The notes under the pieces were generated by a model that was given only the letters and a program-made list of their open reading frames with translations, was not told where the DNA came from and did not search any database. From CAMYLY01 sp036397755 (GTDB lineage Bacteria; Gemmatimonadota; Gemmatimonadetes; Gemmatimonadales; GWC2-71-9), in the NCBI GenBank assembly GCA_036397755.1, contig DASWII010000024.1, forward strand, positions 1-64,000: a stretch of DNA of 64,000 bases, in the 5' to 3' direction. The translations under genes were made by a program, and so were the position numbers. This document shows, piece by piece, positions 35,497 through 43,665 of the stretch. Position 1 is the first letter of the stretch, and the number at the start of each line of letters is the position of its first letter.

Positions 35497-37137
35497 ATGA
35501 CCGATTCCGCCGAACGGAACGACCCGGCGCAGCCGCGCGGTATCCGCCTGCTGCACGATCCGCACTTGAACAAGGGCACCGCCTTCACGGAGCCCGAGCG
35601 CGACGCGCTCGGGCTGCGCGGCCTGCTGCCGCCACGAGTGCTCTCCATGAAGGAGCAGCTCGCCCGGGTGCTGGCCAACTTCCGGCTCAAGAGCTCGGAT
35701 CTCGACCGCTATGTCGATCTGATTGCGCTCCAGGACCGCAACGAAACCCTGTTCTATCGCCTGCTCCTCGACAACGTCGAGACGATGCTGCCGGTGGTCT
35801 ACACCCCGACCGTGGGTGAAGCGTGTAAGAAGTTCGGGCACATCTTCCGGCGGCCGAGGGGTCTGTACATCTCACTGCACGACCGTGGGCGGATCACGGA
35901 ACTCCTCGGGAATTGGCCGGAACGACATGTCTCGATCATCGTGGTCACCGACGGGGAGCGGATTCTCGGACTCGGCGACCTCGGAACGTATGGGATGGGG
36001 ATCCCGATCGGGAAGCTCGCGTTGTATACGACGTGCGCGGGGATTCACCCACGAGCGTGCCTGCCCATTACGCTCGACGTGGGCACCAACAACGAGGAAC
36101 TGCGCAGCGATCCACTGTACACCGGCATCCTCGATCCGCGCGTGCGCGGTCCGGAGTACCACGAATTTCTCGAGCAGTTCGTCCAGGCCGTGCAGCAGCG
36201 CTTCCCCGACGCGGTGCTCCAGTTCGAGGATTTCGCCACCCAGAACGCGCTCGACCTGCTGCGGCGCTATCGCGACCGTGTGTGCTGCTTCAACGACGAC
36301 ATCCAGGGAACGGCCGCCGTGGCGCTGGCGAGCCTGCTGGCGGTGAACCGGATCACCGGCGCCACCCTGAGCGACCAATGCCTGCTTTTTCACGGTGCCG
36401 GCTCAGCAGCGACTGGAATCGCCGACCTCATCGCGGAGCACATGACGAGCGAGGGACTCAGCCTGGAGGACGCGCGCCGGAGAATCTGGTTCGTGGACTC
36501 CAAGGGCCTCGTCGTGCGCGCGCGCGAGGATCTGGCGCCGCACAAGCGCCGATACGCCCACGACCACGAACCCGTGCGGGATCTCCGAGCGATCGTCGAG
36601 GACATCCGGCCGACCGCGCTCGTCGGGGTGTCCGGCCAGGCGCGCGAGTTCACCGAACAAGTGGTGCGGGCGATGGCCGCAATCAACCCCAGGCCGATCA
36701 TCTTCGCGCTCTCGAACCCCACGTCAAAGGCGGAGTGCACCGCGGAGGAAGCGTACCGCTGGACGGAGGGCCGGGCCATCTTCGCGAGCGGGAGCCCGTT
36801 CGAACCGGTCGAGTTCGCGGGGCACGTGCTCACGCCTGCCCAGGCCAACAACGCCTATGTGTTCCCCGGCGTGGGCCTCGGGGTGGTCACATCACGCGCA
36901 CGATTCGTGACCGACGCGATGTTCGCCGCCGCCGCCGAGACGCTCGCCGGTGAAGCGTCGGACGAGGTACTCGCGCGGGGATGTCTTCTGCCGCCTTTTC
37001 ACCGGATCCGGGAGGTCTCGCTCCAGATTGCCATAGCGGTGGCGGAGGTCGCGTTCGGGAGCGGTTTGGCCCGCATCGACCGCCCCGACGACCTCCGCGC
37101 GCACATCCAGCGCTCGATGTACTGGCCGGACTACTAG
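35497..37137 (+). CDS. maeA: NAD-type malic enzyme (oxaloacetate-decarboxylating)
   Basis: A 546-residue malic enzyme of the long, eukaryote-like MaeA class, converting malate to pyruvate, CO2 and NADH. The catalytic Tyr lies in VVYTPTVGEAC, the metal site in QFEDFATQNA and CFNDDIQGTAAV, and the dinucleotide motif in HGAGSAATGIA. A late SNPTSKAE loop also fits. It is a single gene, ending at a strong GC hairpin shared with the convergent dodecin gene. Confidence 0.95.
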   Translation: MTDSAERNDPAQPRGIRLLHDPHLNKGTAFTEPERDALGLRGLLPPRVLSMKEQLARVLANFRLKSSDLDRYVDLIALQDRNETLFYRLLLDNVETMLPVVYTPTVGEACKKFGHIFRRPRGLYISLHDRGRITELLGNWPERHVSIIVVTDGERILGLGDLGTYGMGIPIGKLALYTTCAGIHPRACLPITLDVGTNNEELRSDPLYTGILDPRVRGPEYHEFLEQFVQAVQQRFPDAVLQFEDFATQNALDLLRRYRDRVCCFNDDIQGTAAVALASLLAVNRITGATLSDQCLLFHGAGSAATGIADLIAEHMTSEGLSLEDARRRIWFVDSKGLVVRAREDLAPHKRRYAHDHEPVRDLRAIVEDIRPTALVGVSGQAREFTEQVVRAMAAINPRPIIFALSNPTSKAECTAEEAYRWTEGRAIFASGSPFEPVEFAGHVLTPAQANNAYVFPGVGLGVVTSRARFVTDAMFAAAAETLAGEASDEVLARGCLLPPFHRIREVSLQIAIAVAEVAFGSGLARIDRPDDLRAHIQRSMYWPDY

Positions 37138-37214
37138 CCCAGGAGTTTCCCTGCGGAAGACGATCCTGGCGGGTCCGTCCGGTCGCTGCCGCACCGGCGG
37201 AACCGACGCGCAAC

Positions 37215-37233
37215 GGAGCCGGAATCCGGCTCC
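37215..37233. terminator. GC hairpin between malic enzyme and dodecin genes
   Basis: A perfect 8-bp inverted repeat (GGAGCCGG / CCGGCTCC) with a 3-base loop between two convergent genes. No T-run follows, so it is likely a Rho-assisted or bidirectional stop. Confidence 0.55.
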
Positions 37234-37238
37234 GGAGC

Positions 37239-37448
37239 CTAGTCATCCAACGTGAATCCGATTCGCACGGCGACCTGCCAGTGGGAGACCTTGCCGTCCT
37301 CGATATGCCCGCGCATCTCCTGCACCTCGAGCCAGCGCATGTTCCGCACCGTCTTGCTCGCGCGCGCAACCGCATTCTCGATCGCCTGCTCGATGCTCTT
37401 GGGGGACGAACCGACGAGATCGGTGGTCTTGTACACGTGGTCGGACAT
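37239..37448 (-). CDS. Dodecin (flavin-storage protein)
   Basis: A 69-residue dodecin, which assembles into a hollow dodecamer that binds and shields flavins. The conserved pattern is intact: VYKTTDLVGSSPKSIEQAI at the N-terminus, the flavin-stacking Trp in NMRWLEV, and the GKVSHWQVAVRIGF strand at the end. Length matches the family exactly. Confidence 0.93.
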   Translation of the reverse strand: MSDHVYKTTDLVGSSPKSIEQAIENAVARASKTVRNMRWLEVQEMRGHIEDGKVSHWQVAVRIGFTLDD

Positions 37449-37498
37449 ATGGTCTCCTGAGTGAATGGCTCGTGATCAAAGTTCGCGAACTGGGCAAG

Positions 37499-38311
37499 CT
37501 ACCGCATCTCGAACGTGAGTGTCGCCCACTTGGATTCGTAGTCGACGGGCGAAGCCTCGTCCAGAGACACCATGTTGATGAACTTGATATACCACCGGCC
37601 GGCCCGATCGATCGTGAACCGTAGCACGCCGTCGGCATCCGTTCGCCCCGACCGTTCCGAGATCGCGACGCCCCCCACCCCGATTCCGCCAATCAACACG
37701 AACTGCCCGGGGACCGCGCGGCCGTCCACCAGGCACCGGACCGCGAGCGCGTCGCCGACTCGCAGGTTGTAGGGGTTGTCCAGCGGCACGACCTCTGCTG
37801 GATATCCCAGGACGATGTCGAACCCCTCGGACCGTGCCTCGCCGACCTGAAAGACCGCCTTCACGTGCTTGCTGTACCGTTCCGCGACGTCGACATCCAG
37901 TTGCCCCGCCCGACGGCGAGCTTCCAGCACATCGGGGATGCCGTCGTGCTCCAGATACTCGTTGAACTCGTTCGCCGTGAGCTCGAAATCCGTGTGTCGG
38001 GTCGACGCCCCCATGACATACGTCCCCGCGGCCGCCGTGCGGATTCCGATGAACGTGGTGTCGCCGGCGGCCGTCCAGTCCTTCAAGTCGATCGGCCGCC
38101 GCCGACCGGCCACGACCAGACTGGCGTCGCTCACACGGTTCACAGCGATCGCGTTCTCGCTCGCGACAAAGGTCCCGTTGATGAGTGGGACCTGAACGGC
38201 CGAATTCGGCTGGAGGAAGTACGTGTTCAGCTTGATGAACATGTCGTGCGCGAGGGCGGCGGTGGCCACGCTCATTAGGCCCAACCCAACGGCGGCGAGT
38301 CTCTTCCACAT
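37499..38311 (-). CDS. DUF4198 exported protein
   Basis: A 270-residue periplasmic protein. The start at 38311 gives a signal peptide ending at ATAALAHD, so the mature protein begins with the His typical of DUF4198 members. The rest is beta-rich (AGTYVMGASTRHTDFELT, GRWYIKFINMVS). Members are proposed to bind metals such as nickel or cobalt near transporters. Here it lies next to the metal-resistance block, which fits that idea but does not prove it. Role unassigned. Confidence 0.75.
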   Translation of the reverse strand: MWKRLAAVGLGLMSVATAALAHDMFIKLNTYFLQPNSAVQVPLINGTFVASENAIAVNRVSDASLVVAGRRRPIDLKDWTAAGDTTFIGIRTAAAGTYVMGASTRHTDFELTANEFNEYLEHDGIPDVLEARRRAGQLDVDVAERYSKHVKAVFQVGEARSEGFDIVLGYPAEVVPLDNPYNLRVGDALAVRCLVDGRAVPGQFVLIGGIGVGGVAISERSGRTDADGVLRFTIDRAGRWYIKFINMVSLDEASPVDYESKWATLTFEMR

Positions 38312-38359
38312 GAGACAGTCCTTTCGTTGCGGGATCACCCTCTCAGCATTTCGCGGTCG

Positions 38360-39124
38360 TTAGCCGGGTGGGGAGAGGCGCCCACCCGTTTCGAGGTATT
38401 CGGCGAACTCGTTGGGGAGCGAGCTGGCGAGGATCGCCGCCTTCGCCCGGTCGAGATCGTACGCGACCCGGATGAACTCGACCGTCGCCGCGTGGCCGGT
38501 CATATTCAGCAAGACGTACCCAGCACGCCAGTCACCGTCCTTGGGGCGGCCGACCGAACCCGTGTTCAGGAAATGGATCCCCTTGATCTCGCGATACCAC
38601 GGCTGATGGGTATGGCCGAACGCAATGACGTCCCCGGCCCGCAGTCCCGCATTGCGAGCCATCTTGAGACAGAACGCATCAGATCGATCCTCGGTCCAAT
38701 AGACCGTGTTGAGCGTCGGTGTGCCATGCACCAGGACGAGCTTCGGTCCGCCACTGTGGCCACCCTGTGGATGGAGATCCATGCGGAAGGGCAAGGTTCC
38801 GAGATACGCACGGGTGTCTTCGGTGACGTGCTCCAGCGTCCACCCGTAGCTTTCGTGCGACAGTGCTTCCTGCCGCGGGTCTTCGTACCTGCAACCGCAA
38901 TGCTTGTAGCGCACAGCCACGGTGGAGTCATAATTGCCGCTGACTCCGGCGATCCCGTGCGTTCGCAGCAAGCTCACGACCTCGTTTGGCCATGGCGCAT
39001 ATCCCACGAGGTCGCCCAGATGAAAGCACCGGTGTCGCGCATCATCATGCCGCGCCAAGTCCTTCAGCACTGCCTCGAGGGCAGGCAGGTTGGCGTGTAC
39101 GTCGGATATCAAGACGTAGCGCAC
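38360..39124 (-). CDS. Calcineurin-like metallophosphoesterase
   Basis: A 254-residue phosphoesterase of the YfcE/MJ0936-like group. All five metal motifs are visible in order: SDVHAN, HLGDLVGY, SGNYD, LVHGTP and GHTHQP. The GTG at 39124 has a GGAGG site at 7-base spacing and overlaps the acr3 stop by 16 bases, so it is the third gene of the ars operon. Its substrate is unknown. Presence in an arsenic operon is unusual and may reflect use of phosphate-analogue chemistry (speculation). Confidence 0.88.
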   Translation of the reverse strand: MRYVLISDVHANLPALEAVLKDLARHDDARHRCFHLGDLVGYAPWPNEVVSLLRTHGIAGVSGNYDSTVAVRYKHCGCRYEDPRQEALSHESYGWTLEHVTEDTRAYLGTLPFRMDLHPQGGHSGGPKLVLVHGTPTLNTVYWTEDRSDAFCLKMARNAGLRAGDVIAFGHTHQPWYREIKGIHFLNTGSVGRPKDGDWRAGYVLLNMTGHAATVEFIRVAYDLDRAKAAILASSLPNEFAEYLETGGRLSPPG

Positions 39125-40215
39125 GGCCCTGCCTCCGGCACAGCCGGGGTCTCGGTCTGCTGGTCCTCGAACCAGTGTCGAGTCGCGACGCACACCCGGC
39201 ACACCGAAAGCATCACCGGTACCTCTACCAGGACCCCGACCACCGTCGCGAGCGCAGCGCCCGAGTCAGCCCCATAGAGGGCGATCGCCGTAGCGACCGC
39301 CAGCTCGAAAAAGTTCGACGCCCCGATGAGGGCTCCGGGTGCCGCGATCCGGTACGGAACGCGAAACAGCCGCATGAGTCCATAGGTGAGCGACGAGTTG
39401 AAGTAGACCTGAAGCAGGATGGGAATCGCAATCAACACGACATGAAACCAACGCGTCGTGATGTTCTCGGCCTGAAACGCAAAGATACACATGAGCGTGG
39501 TCAGAAGCGCCAGCACCGTAATCGGAGCGAAGAGCGGCAGGTAACGCCCGTTGAACCACGCGAGACCCCGCCGAGCGATCAACACTCGACGGCTGATCGA
39601 TCCGGCCACGAGGGGTACCACCACGAAAATGACGACCGAGTAGACAAGGACCTCAAACGGGACCTCGAGGCCCGACGCGCCTGTCACGAGGAGCGTCACG
39701 ATCGGGACGAACGCGACCAACATGATGAGATCGTTTACCGAGACCTGCACCAACGTGTACGCGGGGTCGCCGTCGGACAAATACGACCACACGAAGACCA
39801 TGGCGGTGCACGGCGCCGCCGCCAGGATGATCACCCCGGCGATGTATTGGCTCGCGAGGTCCTCTCCGATGAGCGGGAGGAAGAGGTGTCTGAAAAACAG
39901 CCAGCCGAAGAACGCCATCGAGAAAGGCTTGACGAGCCAATTCACGAACACCGTCACGAACAGACCCGTAGGCCGCTTGCCGACGTCCTTGATCGAGGTG
40001 AAATCGATCTTCAGCATCATGGGGTAGATCATGAGCCAGATCAGGACGGCGATCGGGATGTTGATGTGACTGCCGTCACCGAACTCGAGATCACGCAGAC
40101 TGCCGACCACTCCGGGAACGAGCTTGCCGATCGCGACGCCGAGCACCATGCAGAGCGCCACCCAAACGGTGAGGTAACGTTCGAACACGTTCATCTGCCT
40201 CGCGGTATCACCCAT
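39109..40215 (-). CDS. acr3: ACR3-type arsenite efflux transporter
   Basis: A 368-residue inner-membrane carrier that exports arsenite using the proton gradient. About ten helices are visible, and the family Cys needed for transport lies in AAPCTAMVFVWSYL. The PGALIGASNFFELAVATAI segment near the C-terminus is diagnostic. ATG 40215 overlaps the arsR stop by 8 bases; an internal ATG at 40194 is possible. It is regulated with arsR in one operon. Confidence 0.95.
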   Translation of the reverse strand: MGDTARQMNVFERYLTVWVALCMVLGVAIGKLVPGVVGSLRDLEFGDGSHINIPIAVLIWLMIYPMMLKIDFTSIKDVGKRPTGLFVTVFVNWLVKPFSMAFFGWLFFRHLFLPLIGEDLASQYIAGVIILAAAPCTAMVFVWSYLSDGDPAYTLVQVSVNDLIMLVAFVPIVTLLVTGASGLEVPFEVLVYSVVIFVVVPLVAGSISRRVLIARRGLAWFNGRYLPLFAPITVLALLTTLMCIFAFQAENITTRWFHVVLIAIPILLQVYFNSSLTYGLMRLFRVPYRIAAPGALIGASNFFELAVATAIALYGADSGAALATVVGVLVEVPVMLSVCRVCVATRHWFEDQQTETPAVPEAGPCATS

Positions 40216-40627
40216 GGTCCGGCGTCCCCGCGGCGACCGTGGTTCTGAAGATTGACAGCACCTCGAGATCCAGATCGACGCTGCAGAGTCGCTCCACGGG
40301 AACCGCCCGAAGCTGTCCAACGATGCGCCGGTCGCTGGCGATCTGGTCGTCGTCCCGCAGGCGATCCCACACAGGGGCTAGCATGGCGCGCTCCGGATCG
40401 GTGGTCGCAAGCGCATAGTGGACCCACCGGCCGTCTCTACGTTCCGTGATCAGCGCTGCCCGCCGAAGCTCGGCCAGATGAGCGGAGACCGTTGAAGGAG
40501 CCAAGTCGAGCACGGCGGTGATTTGACAGGCGCAGAGTTCGCCGTCACGCAGCATCGAGGCGATGCGGAGTCGCGCCGGGTGTCCTAACGCTTTCAGAAC
40601 GCGTGATGTCGAGGCGAGGTCCATCAT
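40208..40627 (-). CDS. arsR: ArsR-family arsenic-responsive repressor
   Basis: A 139-residue winged-helix repressor. The trivalent-arsenic site motif ELCxC is present as GELCACQ (Cys32, Cys34) at the start of the recognition helix. LAPSTVSAHLAELRRAAL is the helix-turn-helix. A C-terminal Cys in ERLCSVDL may be an extra ligand. It leads the arsR-acr3-phosphoesterase operon and should repress it until arsenite binds. It diverges from merR-merA across a 124-base spacer. Confidence 0.95.
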   Translation of the reverse strand: MMDLASTSRVLKALGHPARLRIASMLRDGELCACQITAVLDLAPSTVSAHLAELRRAALITERRDGRWVHYALATTDPERAMLAPVWDRLRDDDQIASDRRIVGQLRAVPVERLCSVDLDLEVLSIFRTTVAAGTPDHG

Positions 40628-40696
40628 TTCGTCACTTCGCGAATTACAGCACTGAATGTAACCGAAGTCGGAACCATGTGAATATCCGTGCGGGCC

Positions 40697-40728
40697 TTGA
40701 CTCTATACCATGGTATAAGGTTTACACT
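40697..40728 (+). promoter_or_regulatory. MerR-type operator/promoter (merO/P)
   Basis: A -35 box TTGACT (40697-40702) and a -10-like TTACACT (from 40722) are separated by an over-long 19-20-base spacer. A perfect 14-base palindrome TATACCATGGTATA (40704-40717) lies inside that spacer. This is the classic layout that MerR untwists when Hg(II) binds. It lies 24 bases upstream of merR, so MerR probably controls merR-merA as one unit. Confidence 0.88.
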
Positions 40729-40751
40729 AGTGATTGTTGGAGGGCACACGC

Positions 40752-41153
40752 ATGACGATGACCATTGGGCAGGTAGCGTCCGGGGCCGGGGTCAACATCC
40801 AAACCGTCCGGTATTACGAGCGCCGCGGTCTGCTCCCCAAGGCGCCGCGCACCCCGTCGGGATATCGCCAGTACGATCCCGAGGCCGTCGCGCGACTCCG
40901 ATTCATCAAACGGGCGCAGGAACTCGGGTTCTCGCTGGAAGAGGTCGCCGAGCTCCTCGAACTGCGGGTTGAGCACGGTGCTGCCTGCCAGGCGGTTGAG
41001 TCCAAGGCCAAGGAGAAGATTGCGATGGTCGAGAGCAAGATCGGCGAGTTAGAAAGAATGAAGGCGGTCCTGGTCGAGCTTGCGCGGGCGTGTGACGTCC
41101 GCGAACCGACGAGCGACTGCCCGATTCTCGCAACCCTCAGCGAGGACGCGTGA
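40752..41153 (+). CDS. merR: Mercury-responsive activator MerR
   Basis: A 133-residue MerR protein. The winged helix-turn-helix (TIGQVASGAGVNIQTVRYYERRGLL) is followed by the long dimerisation helix. The three Hg(II)-binding cysteines are at Cys79, Cys114 and Cys123, with the exact 35- and 9-residue spacing of the Tn501 MerR cysteines. ATG 40752 has a GGAGG site at 7 bases. In most Gram-negative transposons merR is divergent; here it is co-directional with merA. Confidence 0.96.
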   Translation: MTMTIGQVASGAGVNIQTVRYYERRGLLPKAPRTPSGYRQYDPEAVARLRFIKRAQELGFSLEEVAELLELRVEHGAACQAVESKAKEKIAMVESKIGELERMKAVLVELARACDVREPTSDCPILATLSEDA

Positions 41154-41327
41154 TCAAGGCGACGGTGACGGCGGTCGGCGCGGCGGCAGCCGGCGGCGTT
41201 CATTGCGGAGCTGACCCGGCTCACCGGGTTCACCGCTGTCGTGGGTACCACGCACGACGGCAGAATCGCCCCGCCGGTAGCTGACAGCACGCCTCAGGGC
41301 AGAGACACCATCACAGTTCGAGATTGA
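41150..41327 (+). pseudogene. Possible frameshifted small ORF between merR and merA
   Basis: A GTG overlapping the merR stop (GTGA) opens a frame (VIKATVTAVGAAAAG). The frame becomes unlike protein after about 15 codons. A different frame from 41196 is protein-like (AFIAELTRLTGFTAVVG, then RDTITVRD) and ends at 41327, just before the merA ribosome site. A 1-base shift inside the GGC/GCC-rich stretch at about 41175-41197 would join them into one ~58-residue product. It may be a decayed mer accessory gene, a sequencing error, or chance. Confidence 0.25.
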
Positions 41328-41338
41328 GGAGAAGCAAC

Positions 41339-42997
41339 GTGTCAGAGCGGATCGAGTTGGAAGTACGAGGTATGACGTGCGACGGGTGCGCACGCCACGT
41401 AACGGCGGCGTTGCATGAGATTCCCGGGGTGATTCACGCCGAGGTGCTTGGGTGGGAAAGCCACCACGCGGTCGTTGACGCGGAGCCAGGGATCGGAGCT
41501 ACACGGCTCCAAGCGGCCGTGGCCGCAGCCGGCTACGAAGCCAGAGTCACGGCACGTCACGCGAGCTCCACCGTTGCCCGCGCACCAGCGGACAGCGCCG
41601 CTGACTTCGATCTGCTGGTGATCGGGGCCGGCTCCGCGGGATTCGCTGCGGCGATCAAGGGAGTGGACCTGGGGTTCCGGGTCGCCCTGACCGGCGACGG
41701 TCCGCTGGGAGGAACCTGCGTGAACGTCGGGTGCGTCCCCAGCAAGACGCTCATCCGCGCCGCCCACGTGTGGTATCGCGCAGGACGTCACCCCTTCAAG
41801 GGGGTTGGGACCTCCCAGGTGGCATTGGATTGGAACGCGGTGAGGGACGAGAAGAACGCCCTGGTAGATTCGATGCGACAAGAAAAGTATGCGGACGTGC
41901 TCGCCGCCTATCCCGCGATCACGTTTTTCTCCGGGCGCGCGCGCTTCCAGCGTGACGGAACCGTACGGATTGGCGATCGAGCCTTCCGCGCCGAGAAATA
42001 CCTCGTGGCGACGGGCGCGGTGCCGCGCATGGTTCCGATCCCTGGCGCCGCTGAGGCCGGGGTGCTCACAAGCACCACCGTGATGGATCTGCCCGCGCTT
42101 CCAGAATCGCTGATCGTACTTGGCGGCCGGGCGGTAGCGCTCGAGCTGGGCCAGGCCATGGCACGATTCGGAGTCCGGGTGACGATTCTCCAGCGGAGCA
42201 GCAGCATCATTCCGGAGCACGACCCCGAAGTGGGCCGGGCGCTGACGGAGGCGCTGGTCAATGAAGGCATCGAGATCGTAACCGATGTACACACAGAACG
42301 CATCGATCGCGACGACGACCAGCGCTTCGTGCGCGCGTCGGTCAACGGACAGGAGAAGGTCTTCCGAGCGGAGCAGATTCTGATGGCATTGGGCCGAGAG
42401 CCGCAGACCGCCGGATTAGGTCTGGAAGACGTCGGAGTCGAGCTGGATGAGCGAGGTGCCGTGCTCGTCGATGCGGGCCTGCGAACGTCGAACCCCCACG
42501 TGTACGCCGCTGGTGATGTCACCAACAACCCCGAGTTCGTCTACGTTGCCGCCGCTGGCGCTGCGGTGGCCGCCGAGAACGCATTGACGGGTGCCGATCG
42601 ACGTCTGGACCTGTCAGCAATGCCGGGTGTCATCTTCACCGATCCTCAAGTGGCGACGGTCGGCCTAACCGAGGCCGCCGCGGTGCAGGCGGGCCTCGAC
42701 GTCCGGACCTCCACCCTGCCCCTCACGCACGTGGCCCGCGCTCTCGCCGCGCGGGACACCCGTGGCCTGATCAAGCTCGTGGCCGATCGCGCGACGGGGC
42801 GGATTGTGGGCGCGCATGCCGTGGCCGCGGAAGCCGGGGAGCTCATTCAGACAGCGGTGCTGGCGGTCAAGCATGGTCTCACCATCAACGATCTCGCGGG
42901 GACGCTTTTCCCATACCTCACCATGGTTGAAGGTCTCAAGCTGGCGGCGCAGACGTTCGATAAGGACGTGTCGAAGCTGAGTTGCTGCGCGGCCTGA
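41339..42997 (+). CDS. merA: Mercuric reductase MerA
   Basis: A 552-residue NADPH-dependent flavoprotein reducing Hg(II) to volatile Hg(0). An N-terminal heavy-metal-associated domain carries GMTCDGC (Cys14, Cys17). The redox-active disulphide is GGTCVNVGCVPSK (Cys127, Cys132). The C-terminal Cys pair that hands over Hg is present (Cys549-Cys550, SCCAA). The GTG start at 41339 follows GAGGAG. No merT, merP or merC is present. Confidence 0.97.
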   Translation: MSERIELEVRGMTCDGCARHVTAALHEIPGVIHAEVLGWESHHAVVDAEPGIGATRLQAAVAAAGYEARVTARHASSTVARAPADSAADFDLLVIGAGSAGFAAAIKGVDLGFRVALTGDGPLGGTCVNVGCVPSKTLIRAAHVWYRAGRHPFKGVGTSQVALDWNAVRDEKNALVDSMRQEKYADVLAAYPAITFFSGRARFQRDGTVRIGDRAFRAEKYLVATGAVPRMVPIPGAAEAGVLTSTTVMDLPALPESLIVLGGRAVALELGQAMARFGVRVTILQRSSSIIPEHDPEVGRALTEALVNEGIEIVTDVHTERIDRDDDQRFVRASVNGQEKVFRAEQILMALGREPQTAGLGLEDVGVELDERGAVLVDAGLRTSNPHVYAAGDVTNNPEFVYVAAAGAAVAAENALTGADRRLDLSAMPGVIFTDPQVATVGLTEAAAVQAGLDVRTSTLPLTHVARALAARDTRGLIKLVADRATGRIVGAHAVAAEAGELIQTAVLAVKHGLTINDLAGTLFPYLTMVEGLKLAAQTFDKDVSKLSCCAA

Positions 42998-43137
42998 TCT
43001 CTCCCTGCGTGCCGAGAGCGTGCGACCAGCATCACCAAGCTTGGCTCAGGCATGTGGGGGCAATGATCGGCCGACGGGCTCCTCCCCGGAGGCCGGCCCG
43101 CTACATTACCCTCTGCCCCGACCTCCAGGTGCATCGA

Positions 43138-43587
43138 ATGGCAATGGCCCTCCGCATCCCGATCATGATCGCCGTCCTCGCGGCACTCCCGAACCTCACC
43201 CGCGCGCAGGCGCCAAGCCCCGCTTTGGCCGCGGTCGCAGCGTTTCACTCGGCCATGGAGGCCGGAGACAGTGCCACCGTACTCTCACTTCTCCATCCGG
43301 ACGTCGTCGTGTTCGAGTCCGGACGCATGGAAGCCGGGCGCGATGAGTACCGATCCCATCATCTTGGCGCGGATATGGAAGCCGCCCAGGGCCTCACGCG
43401 CGACGTGACGTTCGAGGAGTCGGGCGGATCCGGAGATGTAGCGTGGGTGATCGCGCGGACGCGCACCACCGGGGCGTTTCGCGGTCGCGAGATCGACAGT
43501 GAGGGAGACGAGACGATGGTGCTTCGCCATACCGAGGCGGGGTGGCGCATCGTTCACATTCACTGGTCGCAGCGCCCGCGCCGCTGA
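43138..43587 (+). CDS. Exported NTF2-like (SnoaL/DUF4440) protein
   Basis: A 149-residue protein with a signal peptide (starting MAMALRIPIMIAVLAALP, cut near TRAQA) and an NTF2-like cone fold. AAFHSAMEAGDSATVLSLLHPDVVVFESG is the classic start of the fold, and GDETMVLRHTEAGWRIVHIHWS the classic end. Such proteins bind small ligands or act as isomerases. It sits between merA and the cus exporter and could be a periplasmic metal or cofactor binder; that is inference. Confidence 0.8.
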   Translation: MAMALRIPIMIAVLAALPNLTRAQAPSPALAAVAAFHSAMEAGDSATVLSLLHPDVVVFESGRMEAGRDEYRSHHLGADMEAAQGLTRDVTFEESGGSGDVAWVIARTRTTGAFRGREIDSEGDETMVLRHTEAGWRIVHIHWSQRPRR

Positions 43588-43665
43588 CGAGCCGCGGCGA
43601 CTGCTTCAGGCGCACAGCGGCGCGAATCTCGACGATGTCCGGCATACCGATACCCCCTTTCGGCC

